From assembly GCA_021787035.1 (NCBI GenBank), contig JAJYMM010000138.1, forward strand, positions 1-64,000: a DNA stretch of 64,000 nucleotides, read 5' to 3'. Position numbers and translations under genes: made by a program. The notes beneath the pieces are model-generated. The model was given only the letters and a program-made list of their open reading frames with translations. It was not told the DNA's origin and ran no database searches. Shown here piece by piece: positions 33,622-43,531 of the stretch (its first letter is position 1; each line of letters opens with the position of its first letter). This DNA is from Actinomycetes bacterium (lineage in GTDB: Bacteria > Actinomycetota > Acidimicrobiia > Acidimicrobiales > Palsa-688).

Positions 33622-34208
33622 GCGAGGCTTCAGGAAGGGGGCCTGAAGGAGGGGCCCCGGACCAGGCGGCTGCTGGGAGCGCCGGGACGGCTGAGGAAGC
33701 TCTGGCCGGGGAGGACCAAGGGAGCCCTGGCACGGGGGGTCAACAGCTCCTTCACGGCTGCCCCGTCACGGAGGTCTCCGGGCAGCGCTCGGTCCACATC
33801 GACGCCAAGGGCTACTTGGCATTGATGGAGGCCCTCTACAGGGACGGTTTCGAAGCGTGCATGGGGGTGACGGGCGTGGACTACATGGACCACCCGGGCC
33901 GGTCACTGCCCGATGGCGTGAAGCCCGAGCGCTTCGAGGTCGTCGCCGAGCTCGTCTCGTTCTCACGCCGCGAGAGGCTCAGGGTCCGCTGCCAGGTGCC
34001 GGCGGACGACCCCGTCGTGCCCAGTCTCTTCGACCTGTGGCCGGGCGTCGAGGCACACGAGCGTGAGACATTCGACATGTTCGGTGTCCGTTTCGCCGAC
34101 CATCCCGACCTGACCAGGATCCTCATGCCCGAGGACTGGGAGGGTCACCCGCTTCGCAAGGACTACCCGACCGGCGCTGTACCAGTGCGGTTCAAGGAGG
34201 TGCCGTGA
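33618..34208 (+). CDS. nuoC: NADH-quinone oxidoreductase subunit C
   Basis: Peripheral-arm 30-kDa-type subunit, 196 residues from GTG 33618 within the nuoB stop. The first 50 residues are Gly/Ala-rich and probably disordered. The core has [62 protein letters not shown] and [18 protein letters not shown], the NuoC signature. It is a separate gene from nuoD, overlapping it by 4 bases. Confidence 0.95.
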   Translation: MSEASGRGPEGGAPDQAAAGSAGTAEEALAGEDQGSPGTGGQQLLHGCPVTEVSGQRSVHIDAKGYLALMEALYRDGFEACMGVTGVDYMDHPGRSLPDGVKPERFEVVAELVSFSRRERLRVRCQVPADDPVVPSLFDLWPGVEAHERETFDMFGVRFADHPDLTRILMPEDWEGHPLRKDYPTGAVPVRFKEVP

Positions 34209-35545
34209 CCGCGGTTGACATGCGCGAGCTGCTCAAGGCCAAGACTTCCGAGGGTGCCCAGGAGATGCTGGCACGCAACGAGGAGTCTGTCCGCGAGCTA
34301 CGAAACGAGAGCGGTGGGGTCCTCCGGCTCCCCGAGGGCGTCGCCCTCGACTACAGCGACATCGACTACGAGTCCCCCGACGACGAGACCATGATCCTCA
34401 ACCTCGGGCCGAGCCACCCTTCGACTCACGGCGTGCTTCGCGTGATGGTCGAGATACGCGGCGAGCAGGTGCTTCGCACTAAGCCCGTGATCGGCTACCT
34501 GCACACGGGGATGGAAAAAACCGGGGAAGAGCTCATGTACCACCAGGGCTCCACCAACGTCACGCGGATGGACTACCTCTCACCCTTTTTCAACGAGCTT
34601 GCGTTCTCGCTTTCGGTGGAGAAGCTCGCCGGTGTGGACGTGCCCGACCGCGCGGGTTGGATCCGGATGCTCATGTGCGAGCTCAACCGCATCGCGTCGC
34701 ACCTCTTGTGGTTGGCGACCAATGGGGCGGACCTCGGAGCGCTCAACATGCTCGTTTATGGTTGGCGCGACCGTGAGCTCCTCCTCACCTTCTTCGAGAA
34801 GGTGACGGGACTGCGGATGAACCACAACTACATCCGCCCCGGCGGAGTTGCGGCGGACCTGCCCGACGGGTGGAGGGACGACGTCAACGCGATCTGCGAC
34901 GTGGTGCTGGCGCGCATGGACGAGTACGACAACCTCTTGACCGGCCAGCCAGTCCTACAAAACCGTATGGACGGGGTGGGCGCTCTCGATGCCGCAACTG
35001 CAATAGGGCTCGGCCTGAGCGGGCCGCTCCTGCGTTCGACCGGCGTCGCCTACGACGTACGCAGGGACTTCCCGTACTTGTTCTACGAACAGGTTGACTT
35101 CGACGTGATCGTTGGCACAGGTGGGGACTGCTGGGACCGCTATGCGATCCGGGTCAACGAGATCCGCGAGGCCGTGCGCATAGTCCGCCAGGTCGTGAAG
35201 GCCATGCCGAAAGGCGACTACCGCGCCCAGGACAAGAAGTTCACCCCGCCACCTCGCAACCGTATAGACGAGTCGATGGAAGCGCTCATCCACCACTTCA
35301 AGCTCTTCACCCAAGGCTTCAGGGTGGCCCCCGGAGACGCCTACGTCCCCGTCGAGTCGGCTCGGGGCGAGCTCGGCTGCTACATCGTCTCCGACGGCAC
35401 CTCGCGGCCCTACCGGCTCCACGTGCGGGCTCCATCGTTTACCAACCTCCAGGCCCTAGCCCCGATGGCACGGGGAGGGTTCATCCCTGACGTCATCGCC
35501 TGCATATCGAGCATCGACCCCGTTCTTGGGGACGTAGACCGCTGA
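34205..35545 (+). CDS. nuoD: NADH-quinone oxidoreductase subunit D
   Basis: 49-kDa-type subunit that forms the quinone-binding cavity with NuoB. It has 446 residues from GTG 34205. Landmarks are LNLGPSHPSTHGVLRVMVE (quinone-site histidines), GYLHTGMEKTGEELMY, NRIASHLLWLATNGADLGA, YIRPGGVAADLP and the C-terminal PSFTNLQALAPMARGGFIPD and SIDPVLGDVDR. The length is normal for an actinobacterial NuoD. Confidence 0.97.
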   Translation: MTAVDMRELLKAKTSEGAQEMLARNEESVRELRNESGGVLRLPEGVALDYSDIDYESPDDETMILNLGPSHPSTHGVLRVMVEIRGEQVLRTKPVIGYLHTGMEKTGEELMYHQGSTNVTRMDYLSPFFNELAFSLSVEKLAGVDVPDRAGWIRMLMCELNRIASHLLWLATNGADLGALNMLVYGWRDRELLLTFFEKVTGLRMNHNYIRPGGVAADLPDGWRDDVNAICDVVLARMDEYDNLLTGQPVLQNRMDGVGALDAATAIGLGLSGPLLRSTGVAYDVRRDFPYLFYEQVDFDVIVGTGGDCWDRYAIRVNEIREAVRIVRQVVKAMPKGDYRAQDKKFTPPPRNRIDESMEALIHHFKLFTQGFRVAPGDAYVPVESARGELGCYIVSDGTSRPYRLHVRAPSFTNLQALAPMARGGFIPDVIACISSIDPVLGDVDR

Positions 35546-35653
35546 TGAGGACCCGCGAGGGCAGCCACCAGGGCGCCGAAGCCGGCCTCCCAATGGGGTG
35601 CCCGAGCCAGCCGATTGGGCCCGGCGTGGTCACTTAGGCCAAAATCAGTTATC

Positions 35654-36310
35654 GTGCCCCACCTGACCGAGGACAACCTAGAGCGAGCCCGATCGCTCGT
35701 TGCCCTCTACCCGGATAAGCGTTCCGCGCTCATCCCGATCCTGCACCTCGTCCAGGAGCAGGACGGGTATGTCTCCCCCGAGGGCATCCACGACGCAGCC
35801 GAACTGCTCGGGCTCACGCCCGCCGAGGTGCGGGGTACGGCGAGCTTTTACGACATGTTCCACTTGGAGCCTGTCGGCAAGTACGTGGTGGCCGTCTGCA
35901 CCAACATCGCCTGCATGCTGGCGGGCGCCTACGAGCTGCTCGAGCACATCGAAGAGAGCCTCGGCACCCATCCGGGCGGGACGACCGACGACGGGGCCTT
36001 CACCCTGGAGGACGCCGAATGCCTGGCGCTGTGCGGCAACGCGCCCTGCGTAACTGTCAACTGGCGCTATTTCGGGGATATGACCCCTGAGCGTTGGGAT
36101 TCTCTCGCCGAGGATCTGCGCGCGGGGCGCCTTGAAGGCGAGGTCCCGCCGCATGGCACCTTGTGCCGCGTGCGACGCTCGGTTGGCCTCGTCGCCAGCG
36201 GTGGCGCCGGGGCGCCAGCCAGCCCGGTCACGGCTATCGACGTGACGACCTCCCGGACCACGCCCGCAGCCCAGAGTACTGTCCTCCCGGAAGGAGGTGG
36301 TGGGTCGTGA
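35654..36310 (+). CDS. nuoE: NADH-quinone oxidoreductase subunit E
   Basis: 24-kDa subunit with the N1a-type [2Fe-2S] cluster. Cluster cysteines lie in VCTNIACMLAG and ECLALCGNAPCVTVN. The helical N-terminal domain contains KRSALIPILHLVQEQDGYVSPEG. GTG 35654 is chosen since the preceding 13 residues of the open frame are not conserved; a 108-base gap after nuoD is the widest within the operon. About 50 extra C-terminal residues rich in Ala/Thr/Gly exceed the usual length. The stop overlaps nuoF by 4 bases. Confidence 0.93.
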   Translation: MPHLTEDNLERARSLVALYPDKRSALIPILHLVQEQDGYVSPEGIHDAAELLGLTPAEVRGTASFYDMFHLEPVGKYVVAVCTNIACMLAGAYELLEHIEESLGTHPGGTTDDGAFTLEDAECLALCGNAPCVTVNWRYFGDMTPERWDSLAEDLRAGRLEGEVPPHGTLCRVRRSVGLVASGGAGAPASPVTAIDVTTSRTTPAAQSTVLPEGGGGS

Positions 36311-37644
36311 CGGCGGGGCTCAGGCCGCAGGTTGTTACATCGCGCTTTGGCATGCCCGAGAGCTGGACGCTTCGCGCCTACTTGCAGAGCGACGGGTACA
36401 AGGGTCTGCGCAAGGCTCTTACGATGTCGCCCGAGGAGGTCCACAAGGCGACGCTTGACTCGTCCATTTTGGGCCGAGGAGGCGCCGGCTTCGACGCCGG
36501 GCGCAAGTGGGGGATGCTCCGGAAGGCCGAGCCCGTTTACCTCGTGGTAAACGGGGACGAAAGCGAGCCGGCGACCTTCAAGGACCACGCTTTGATCGAG
36601 GCCGACCCGCACCAGCTGATCGAGGGGGCGCTCATATGCGCTTACGCGATCCACGCGGCGCGGGTGTTCATCTACATACGCGGTGAGATGGCACTTGGCC
36701 TCGAGCGGGTGCAGGCCGCCCTCAACGAGGCGTACGAGTACGGCGCGGTCGGCGCGGACATCTTCGGTTCTGGGTTCTCGGTAGATATTGTCGTGCACCC
36801 CGGCGCCGGCGCCTACATCTGCGGTGACGAGACGGCGCTCCTCGAGAGCCTTGAGGGAAAGCGCGGTTTCCCGCGGATAAAGCCGCCCAACTACCCGGCA
36901 GCGATCGGTGTCTACGGGGCCCCGACAGTAGTCAACAACGTGGAGACCCTTTCCAACCTCGCGTTCATCATGAGAAACGGGAGCGAGGCGTTCCACGCCC
37001 TGGGCGAGGGGGCTTCGCGTGGCACCAAGGTCATGGCTCTTTCTGGCCACGTTCGCCGGCCCGGCAATTACGAGCTCGTCTTCGCCGACACCACGTTCCG
37101 CGACCTCATCTTCGACCCGGCGCTCGGCGGGGGCTTGAGGGACGACCGTGAGCTCAAGTTCTTCATACCGGGAGGCGCGTCGGCGCCGTGGTTCGGCCCA
37201 GAGCACCTTGACGTGCCCCTGGCCAACGAGAAGATCGCAGAGGCCGGCTCCATGGCCGGTTCGGGCGCCGTGACCGTGATGGACGTGACGGCCTGTCCCG
37301 TGCGGTCCGCTTGGCGCTTAAGCCGTTTCTTCCATCGCGAATCGTGCGGCCAGTGCACGCCGTGCCGGGAGGGTTCGGGTTGGGTGGACAAGGTGATGCG
37401 CCGCCTAGAGGATGGCAATGGCCGTGAGTCCGACCTTGACCTCCTCATGGACATCTGTGACAACATCTCGCCGGGGGTCCACTGGCCACCGGCGCAAACG
37501 ACGATCTGCCCCCTGGGCCCGTCGATCCCGAGCTCGGTGGCCTGGGGCATCCGGATGTTCAGGGACGACTTCTTGGAGCACGTCCGCCTGGGGCACTGCC
37601 CCTTCCCGCCCGACCGCCTCCGTACAAGCCTTGCGCACGCCTGA
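36307..37644 (+). CDS. nuoF: NADH-quinone oxidoreductase subunit F
   Basis: NADH- and FMN-binding subunit, 445 residues from GTG 36307. The glycine-rich nucleotide site LGRGGAGFDAGRKWGMLRK, VVNGDESEPATFKDH, the FMN-region GAGAYICGDETALLESLEGKRG and the N3 [4Fe-4S] ligands in ESCGQCTPCREGSGW plus a downstream cysteine (TTICPLGPS) are all present. It begins inside the nuoE stop. Confidence 0.97.
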   Translation: MTAGLRPQVVTSRFGMPESWTLRAYLQSDGYKGLRKALTMSPEEVHKATLDSSILGRGGAGFDAGRKWGMLRKAEPVYLVVNGDESEPATFKDHALIEADPHQLIEGALICAYAIHAARVFIYIRGEMALGLERVQAALNEAYEYGAVGADIFGSGFSVDIVVHPGAGAYICGDETALLESLEGKRGFPRIKPPNYPAAIGVYGAPTVVNNVETLSNLAFIMRNGSEAFHALGEGASRGTKVMALSGHVRRPGNYELVFADTTFRDLIFDPALGGGLRDDRELKFFIPGGASAPWFGPEHLDVPLANEKIAEAGSMAGSGAVTVMDVTACPVRSAWRLSRFFHRESCGQCTPCREGSGWVDKVMRRLEDGNGRESDLDLLMDICDNISPGVHWPPAQTTICPLGPSIPSSVAWGIRMFRDDFLEHVRLGHCPFPPDRLRTSLAHA

Positions 37645-37651
37645 GAACCCC

Positions 37652-40522
37652 ATGCCCGACAACCCACCTACCGTAAACATCACCGTCGATGGCCGGCCGG
37701 TAGCCGCTCGCGCCGGCGAGCTGCTGATCGCGGCAGCCGAGCGGGCCGGGATCTACATCCCGCGCTTTTGTTACCACCCGCGGATGGACCCCGTCGGCAT
37801 GTGCCGGATGTGCCTCGTCGAACTGAAAGGCCCGCGCGGCTACAGCCTCCAGCCGGCGTGCTACTTCCCGGTGGCCGAGGGTATGGAAGTGCTGACGGAG
37901 AGCCCGGCGGTCAAAAAGGCTCAAGACGGGGTGCTCGAGTTCCTGCTCATAAATCATCCCCTCGACTGCCCCGTCTGCGATAAGGGCGGCGAGTGCCCGT
38001 TGCAGGACCAGACTCTCGCGTACGGGCCGGGCGAGACCCGCTTTATAGAAGAAAAGCGCCACTGGGACAAACCGGTGCCGATCTCGCCGCTCGTGCTCAT
38101 CGACCGGGAGCGCTGCATACAGTGCGCGCGCTGCACACGGTTCGCCGAAGAGGTCGCCGGCGAGGCTGGCATCGACTTTGCCGGGAGGGGCGACACCACC
38201 GAGGTCGCCAACTACCCGGGCGAACCTTACAGCTCAAATTTCAGCGGCAATGTGGTGCAGATCTGCCCGGTGGGTGCGCTGCTTGCCAAGCCGTACCGTT
38301 TTAGGGCCCGCCCCTGGGACTTGGAGCAGGTCGAGACCACGTGCACGATGTGCGCCCTCGGCTGCCGGGTGGTTGCCCAGTCGAGCGCCGACGAGGTCGT
38401 GCGGTTCCTTGGCGTCGACAGCGACCCAGTCAACTGGGGCTGGCTCTGTGACAAAGGACGCTTCTTGCACGAGGCTCTAAACAGCCCTCGCCGGCTTTCG
38501 GAGCCGCTCGTGCGCCAGGCCGCCGGTTCTCGGAACGGCCTTGGGGACGGTTCTGGGGAAGGTGGCACCGAGCTCGTGGCGGGTAGCTGGTCTGAAGCGC
38601 TCTCGGCGGTGACGGCGAGCCTTAGCGGGGCCTCGGGGGCCAGGGTTGGCGTGATAGGCGGGGCGAGGCTGCCCAATGAAGACGCCTACGTATGGTCGAA
38701 GCTGGCCCGCAGCGTGATCGGCACCAACAATATCGACGCCCAGCTCGGTGACGGGCTGCCTGCCGGCCTCGTCGCCGGTCTTCCACGTGCCACGATCGAC
38801 GAGGCGTGTGGCGCCGCTTTGGTCCTGCTCGCGGCGCCGGACCTGAAAGAGGAGCTCCCCGTGCTCTACCTGCGCCTGCGCCACGCGGCACGGCAGGGCG
38901 CGCTGAAGCTCGTCGAGCTGTCGCCGGTTGCCACTGGCCTCACTGAGCTTTGTTCAAAGAGCTTGCGTTACCGGCCAGGCGAGATAGCGGCCGTCGCGAG
39001 AGCCCTTTGCTCGGGAGGCCCCGTCACGTCCGACGTCGCCGGTATCTCGCAGGCCGAGGTCGAGGCGGCCCGAGGGCTCATTGCTGGCGCCGTTGTGGGC
39101 GGCACCGGCGAAGCTGGCACATCGGCCCCCGCCGACCCCGTGCCAGGGTCCAAGGTGGTCGTGGTGCTCGGGCGGCCTTCCCTCGCTGAGTCCCCTGCCG
39201 GCGTGTCCCAAGCAGCGCTCGCCCTTGCCGGACTTCCCGGCGTGGCTTTCCTCCCCGCCCTCAGGCGTTCTAACGTCCACGGGGCCATCGATTTTGGGCT
39301 TGACCCAGGGCTCTTGCCCGGACGGGTCGGCTTGCAGGAGGGGAAGGAATGGTTCGAGCACCACTGGGGGGCAGTGCCATCGGAGCCGGGCCTGTCGACC
39401 TTGGCAATGCTCGACCGGGCCGCGGCTGGGCGTATGGACGTGCTGATCCTCCTTGGCGCCGACCCCGTTTCTGACTGCCCCGACAAGGAACTGGCCTGCC
39501 GGGCGCTCGAAAGGGCTCGCTTCGTCGTCGCTATCGACGCCTTCGAGACGGCCAGCACCGCTTATGCGGACGTAGTGCTTCCTGCGGCTATCTACACAGA
39601 GCGCCACGGCAGCTTTACGAACATCGAGGGCCGTGTCAGCTGGCTTGGCCAGAAAGTCACCCCGCCCGGTACCGCCAGGCCGGACTGGATGATCGCCGTC
39701 GACATCGCTTCGCGCCTCGGGCGCGACCTCGGAGCAGGCTCGATCGGTGGCATTTGGGCTGAGATCCGCCGTGTATCGTCGCTCCACGCGGGCATCGACC
39801 AAGAGTTCTTGATGTCGTCACGGGGCCGCGACGGCGTCGTGGCGGCCGCCCGCGCCACGCTGGCCCCGGCGGAGGTCGCGCCGCTTGACCCGATGGCCGC
39901 GCACGGCATCATGTCGGCGGAGCTACACCCGATGCCCCCCCAGGCCGTTGTTGCCATGAAGGCTTTGCCTGTCAACGGGGAGCGACTTTCAATTGGTGGG
40001 GGCACGGGCGCGAGAGGGGCGACCAGTGAAAGCTCTGGAGAGGCTTTCCCGGCGCCGGCGGCGCCCCGTCCACTCGGCTTGGCGGACCTCGAAGCTGCTG
40101 GTAGCACTGGCCTGCCGGCGCCGGCGGCACGCCCGGTCTCCAGTGCCTCACCGCCAGCCGGTCACTCCCTCCGCCTCGTCGCCCGCCGGACGATGTGGGA
40201 CGCGGGCACTCTTGTGCAAGAGTCTCCTTCTGTGAATGGGCTGCACCCCCAGCTGGCGGTCTCGGTCCACCCCGACGACCTCGCCCGCCTCCAGGTCTCG
40301 CCCGCCCAAGCGGCCAACGCGGAAGTTGCCACCAAGGCGCTTAGGCTGACCTCGCGAAAGGGTAGCCTTGTCGCCCCCGCGGTTGCGGACCCCAGGGTGC
40401 TCCCGGGGACGGCGGTCGTGCCCTTCAATCTCCCCGGAGGCGGTGCTGGCGGCCTCGTCGACGCGGCGGCCGACTGGACCGAGGTCACCGCAGAGGTCGT
40501 GGAAGTGACGGGGGGCCAGTGA
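37652..40522 (+). CDS. nuoG: NADH-quinone oxidoreductase subunit G
   Basis: The largest subunit, 956 residues from ATG 37652. The N-terminal ferredoxin domain (RFCYHPRMDPVGMCRMCLVE), then HPLDCPVCDKGGECPLQDQ, RCIQCARCTRFAEEVAG and a further [4Fe-4S] motif TTCTMCALGCRV provide the electron-transfer chain. The molybdopterin-oxidoreductase-like domain follows (LLGADPVSDCP, ETASTAYADVVLPAAIYTERHGSFTNIEGR). A 130-residue, poorly conserved stretch near residues 770-850 and a C-terminal formate-dehydrogenase-like beta domain end it. Its stop overlaps the nuoH start. Confidence 0.96.
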   Translation: MPDNPPTVNITVDGRPVAARAGELLIAAAERAGIYIPRFCYHPRMDPVGMCRMCLVELKGPRGYSLQPACYFPVAEGMEVLTESPAVKKAQDGVLEFLLINHPLDCPVCDKGGECPLQDQTLAYGPGETRFIEEKRHWDKPVPISPLVLIDRERCIQCARCTRFAEEVAGEAGIDFAGRGDTTEVANYPGEPYSSNFSGNVVQICPVGALLAKPYRFRARPWDLEQVETTCTMCALGCRVVAQSSADEVVRFLGVDSDPVNWGWLCDKGRFLHEALNSPRRLSEPLVRQAAGSRNGLGDGSGEGGTELVAGSWSEALSAVTASLSGASGARVGVIGGARLPNEDAYVWSKLARSVIGTNNIDAQLGDGLPAGLVAGLPRATIDEACGAALVLLAAPDLKEELPVLYLRLRHAARQGALKLVELSPVATGLTELCSKSLRYRPGEIAAVARALCSGGPVTSDVAGISQAEVEAARGLIAGAVVGGTGEAGTSAPADPVPGSKVVVVLGRPSLAESPAGVSQAALALAGLPGVAFLPALRRSNVHGAIDFGLDPGLLPGRVGLQEGKEWFEHHWGAVPSEPGLSTLAMLDRAAAGRMDVLILLGADPVSDCPDKELACRALERARFVVAIDAFETASTAYADVVLPAAIYTERHGSFTNIEGRVSWLGQKVTPPGTARPDWMIAVDIASRLGRDLGAGSIGGIWAEIRRVSSLHAGIDQEFLMSSRGRDGVVAAARATLAPAEVAPLDPMAAHGIMSAELHPMPPQAVVAMKALPVNGERLSIGGGTGARGATSESSGEAFPAPAAPRPLGLADLEAAGSTGLPAPAARPVSSASPPAGHSLRLVARRTMWDAGTLVQESPSVNGLHPQLAVSVHPDDLARLQVSPAQAANAEVATKALRLTSRKGSLVAPAVADPRVLPGTAVVPFNLPGGGAGGLVDAAADWTEVTAEVVEVTGGQ

Positions 40523-41706
40523 TGCTCCTTGCCGCTGCGTCCGCAGCCTCTTACGGCGGGGACCCCGTGTTTGCCAAGGGCCTGACCCTTGTGGTCTGGG
40601 CGATCGTGCTCGTGAAGCTGGTCGCGGTCTTCGCGATCATCATGGTCGCCGTGCTCTTCATGGTCATGTACGAGCGCAAGGCCGTGGCCTACCTCGGCAA
40701 CCGCTGGGGCCCCAACCGTGCCGGGCCGAAGGGCTGGCTCCAGTCGCTCGCCGACGGCGTGAAGCTGTTCTTCAAGGAGGCGCTCATGCCAGCGGGCGCC
40801 GACCGGTGGATCTACAAGGCGGCCCCAGTCATTTCCATGGTCCCGGTGATGGTGGCGTTCTCGATCGTGCCGCTCGGGACCACGGTCCACGTCTTCGGTT
40901 ACACCACCCGCCTACAGCTGGCGGACCCGCCCTGGGGCATATTGCTCATGCTCATGGCGTCGTCCATCTCGGTCTACGGGGTGATGCTGGCCGGGTGGGC
41001 CTCGGCCTCCAAGTACCCCCTGATCGGCGCGGTACGGGCGAGCGCCCAGATGATCTCCTACGAGGCCGCCTTGGGCCTGACCGTAGCCACGGTCGTGTTG
41101 CTGACGGGGTCGCTCCACACGAGCGCCATAGTCGCTGCCCAGCACGGAGGTTTCCTCTACCACTGGAACGTCTTTCGCGCCTACGGCCTGCCCGCTGCGA
41201 TCTTCTTCGTCGCGATAACGGCGGAGATGACCCGGCCGCCCTTCGACCTGGTCGAGGCGGAGGAGGAGCTCGCCGGCGGGTACAACATGGAGTACTCCTC
41301 GATCGGCTTCGCACTCTTTTACTTGGCGGAGTACGCCGCCCTCGTCACCAACTCGGCCTTTTTCGTGACCCTCTTCCTCGGCGGGCCCGACGGGCCGTAC
41401 TGGCACACCCTGGGCCCCCTCTGGTTCGTTATCAAAGTCCTCGTCGTCCTCTACGTCTACGTGTGGATCCGCGCCACCCTCCCGAGGTTGCGTTACGACC
41501 AGCTGATGGACCTCGGCTGGAAGCGGCTCATACCGGCTTCGCTCGCGATGCTCTTGATCGTTGCTGGTGGGCGCATCAGCTGGCGCTGGGGCCTGGCTGC
41601 CCTCTCTGGGAGCCTCTTCGCCTTCATACTGCTCAGCCGGGCGATCGAAGTGGGACGTAGCCAGTACGAAGACGAGCGCGCAACTTCGGAGCTGGAGTCG
41701 TCGTGA
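40519..41706 (+). CDS. nuoH: NADH-quinone oxidoreductase subunit H
   Basis: Membrane subunit linking the quinone cavity to the proton-pumping arm; eight membrane helices are expected. It has 395 residues from GTG 40519 or ATG 40522. Typical segments are ERKAVAYLGNRWGPNRAGPKGWLQSLADGVKL, the quinone-site loop ITAEMTRPPFDLVEAEEELAGGYNMEYSS and WIRATLPRLRYDQLMDLGWK. The stop overlaps nuoI by 4 bases. Confidence 0.97.
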   Translation: MMLLAAASAASYGGDPVFAKGLTLVVWAIVLVKLVAVFAIIMVAVLFMVMYERKAVAYLGNRWGPNRAGPKGWLQSLADGVKLFFKEALMPAGADRWIYKAAPVISMVPVMVAFSIVPLGTTVHVFGYTTRLQLADPPWGILLMLMASSISVYGVMLAGWASASKYPLIGAVRASAQMISYEAALGLTVATVVLLTGSLHTSAIVAAQHGGFLYHWNVFRAYGLPAAIFFVAITAEMTRPPFDLVEAEEELAGGYNMEYSSIGFALFYLAEYAALVTNSAFFVTLFLGGPDGPYWHTLGPLWFVIKVLVVLYVYVWIRATLPRLRYDQLMDLGWKRLIPASLAMLLIVAGGRISWRWGLAALSGSLFAFILLSRAIEVGRSQYEDERATSELESS

Positions 41707-42479
41707 GCTCGGTCTTCGACAGTAAGTTCGTCTCGTTTTTCAAGGGCTTCCTGGTCACCGGCAAGCAGCCGGCGAAGCCGAAGGTCACGTACCAGTACCC
41801 CGAAGAAAAGCGTCCCAAGCCGGAGCGGTTCCACGGCCGCCATGTCCTCGGCCGCTACGAGGACGGCATGGAGAAGTGCATCGGCTGCGAGCTCTGCGCT
41901 GGCGTATGCCCCGCCAAGTGTATCTACGTGCGGGGCGCCGACAACCCGCCCGATGCCCCCGTGTCGCCTGGCGAGCGCTACGGCTTTGTCTACGAGATCA
42001 ACTTCCTCCGTTGCATCCACTGCGACATGTGCGTGGAAGCTTGCCCAACTCAGGCCATCACGGAGTCGAAGCTTTTCGAGTGGTCTTTCACCAACCGGGA
42101 CGACGCCATTTACACCAAGGCGGAGCTCGTCGTAGACGACTCCGGCAAGCCCAAGCAAATGCCATGGGAGGACTGGAAGCCCGGCGACGATGCCAACACC
42201 TCGGCATGGATGCGCGCTACCTCCCCGTCTGGGCGGGGCGACTTGGAGGGCGAGGTGCTCTGGTCGGGTGAGCTCGGCTACGGCGTACGGCCTCCCCAAG
42301 CGGGGCAGTCAGACCCCGAGTCGCCCGACGTCCCCGCTCCCTTCGATGTCTCGATCCGTGAGTCGGAGGCCGGCGAGGTCCGCGGCGTCGGCGTGAGCGC
42401 GGTGCGTCCCGTCCGCAGGCCGGGGGGCCAGTCGGGGCCGGGCCAGTCGAGGCCGGGCCAGTCGAGGCCGGGCCAATGA
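41703..42479 (+). CDS. nuoI: NADH-quinone oxidoreductase subunit I
   Basis: Ferredoxin-like subunit with two [4Fe-4S] clusters, N6a and N6b: CIGCELCAGVCPAKCIYV and CIHCDMCVEACPTQAI. It has 258 residues from GTG 41703. The conserved core ends near residue 170. The remaining 85 residues are a long hydrophilic tail ending in repeated SRPGQ, encoded by a 15-bp repeat; ordinary NuoI has no such tail. The nuoJ ATG lies inside its stop. Confidence 0.95.
   Translation: MSSVFDSKFVSFFKGFLVTGKQPAKPKVTYQYPEEKRPKPERFHGRHVLGRYEDGMEKCIGCELCAGVCPAKCIYVRGADNPPDAPVSPGERYGFVYEINFLRCIHCDMCVEACPTQAITESKLFEWSFTNRDDAIYTKAELVVDDSGKPKQMPWEDWKPGDDANTSAWMRATSPSGRGDLEGEVLWSGELGYGVRPPQAGQSDPESPDVPAPFDVSIRESEAGEVRGVGVSAVRPVRRPGGQSGPGQSRPGQSRPGQ
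42436..42474 (+). repeat. 15-bp tandem repeat at the 3' end of nuoI
   Basis: GGCCGGGCCAGTCGA occurs at 42436-42450 and 42451-42465, with a partial third copy (GGCCGGGCCA) to 42475. The array encodes the C-terminal SRPGQ repeats and runs right up to the nuoJ start codon, so it also supplies the region where a nuoJ ribosome-binding site would be. Confidence 0.9.
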
Positions 42480-43222
42480 ACCCTCCGGTGGACCTTTTGG
42501 CCACTACCGGGCTTGCCATAGGGTCTGCGTGGGCGCTCTACGGCGTTGGCACGGCGCTCGTCCTGGCCGGCGCGCTTGGTGTCGTCGGCCTGCGAAACCC
42601 GGTCCACTGCGCTCTTTCGCTCGTCACGACGATTTTCGGCATTGCCTTGCTTTTTGTGGACCAGCACGCCTACTTCCTGGCAGCGGTCCAGATAATCGTC
42701 TACGCCGGCGCCATAGTGATCCTTTTCTTGTTCGTGATCATGCTCCTCGGGGTTGACCGCAAAGAGCCGCGCGCCCCCGAGAACGTCCGCTTCCTGGTGC
42801 CGGCTGCCCTGGTGGTCGGGGCTGTCGTCGTGTCCGAGCTCCTCGTGCTGGCTAGGGTCCATTACTGGGCGGCCGGAGCGAAGTCGACCACAGATACCCT
42901 GTCTGGCCCTGGGAGCGACATCCAGAAATTGGGCCAGACGATCTTCACCAGCTATCTTCTCCCCTTTGAAATGACCGCAGCTCTCCTCGTGATAGCCGTG
43001 GTCGCGGCGGTTGCTCTGGTGCGGCGCCGTGGCCAGCCGCCGTCTACGCCGCCCCGCAAGGCAGCGGGCGCGCTGCGCCAGCCGGCGCGCGCACCCGAAG
43101 GCCCGGCCGCAGCCTCCACGAGGACGCCCGCCGCGGCTGGGGCTCGCAGGACCGCGGCCACTTCGGTACCTACCGCCGTTGCCGAGACCAAAGAACCTCG
43201 CGACGGGAGGGCAGCGTCATGA
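42476..43222 (+). CDS. nuoJ: NADH-quinone oxidoreductase subunit J
   Basis: Membrane subunit, 248 residues from ATG 42476. Five predicted helices include [28 protein letters not shown] and [22 protein letters not shown], the NuoJ signature with the pi-bulge helix. After the last helix ([17 protein letters not shown]) there is a roughly 60-residue Pro/Ala/Arg-rich basic tail not found in short NuoJ proteins. No Shine-Dalgarno is visible because the nuoI repeat precedes it; translation is probably coupled. Confidence 0.94.
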   Translation: MNPPVDLLATTGLAIGSAWALYGVGTALVLAGALGVVGLRNPVHCALSLVTTIFGIALLFVDQHAYFLAAVQIIVYAGAIVILFLFVIMLLGVDRKEPRAPENVRFLVPAALVVGAVVVSELLVLARVHYWAAGAKSTTDTLSGPGSDIQKLGQTIFTSYLLPFEMTAALLVIAVVAAVALVRRRGQPPSTPPRKAAGALRQPARAPEGPAAASTRTPAAAGARRTAATSVPTAVAETKEPRDGRAAS

Positions 43223-43524
43223 GCGTGCCTGGGGCCTGGTACCTCTGCCTCGCGGCGTTCCTGTTTGGCATCGGCGCCACGGGCCTGCTCGTGAGGCGCA
43301 ACATCTTGGTCATGTACATGTGCATCGAGCTAATGCTCAATGCCGTCAACCTGACCTTCGTGACCTTTTCCCGGATGCTCAACGACCTCGGCGGGCAAGA
43401 CGCAGTGTTCTTCGTCCTCGTGGTCGCCGCTACCGAGGTTGTGGTGGGCCTCGGGATCATCGTTGCCATCTACCGGAGACGTGCCGGCGCAACGGCCGAC
43501 GACGTCAATTCCCTGAAGGGCTGA
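43219..43524 (+). CDS. nuoK: NADH-quinone oxidoreductase subunit K
   Basis: Small membrane subunit of 101 residues with three helices. It carries the conserved glutamates in [15 protein letters not shown] and [19 protein letters not shown] that belong to the proton channel. ATG 43219 overlaps the nuoJ stop by 4 bases. The length is exactly typical. Confidence 0.97.
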   Translation: MSVPGAWYLCLAAFLFGIGATGLLVRRNILVMYMCIELMLNAVNLTFVTFSRMLNDLGGQDAVFFVLVVAATEVVVGLGIIVAIYRRRAGATADDVNSLKG

Positions 43525-43531
43525 AGCGCGC

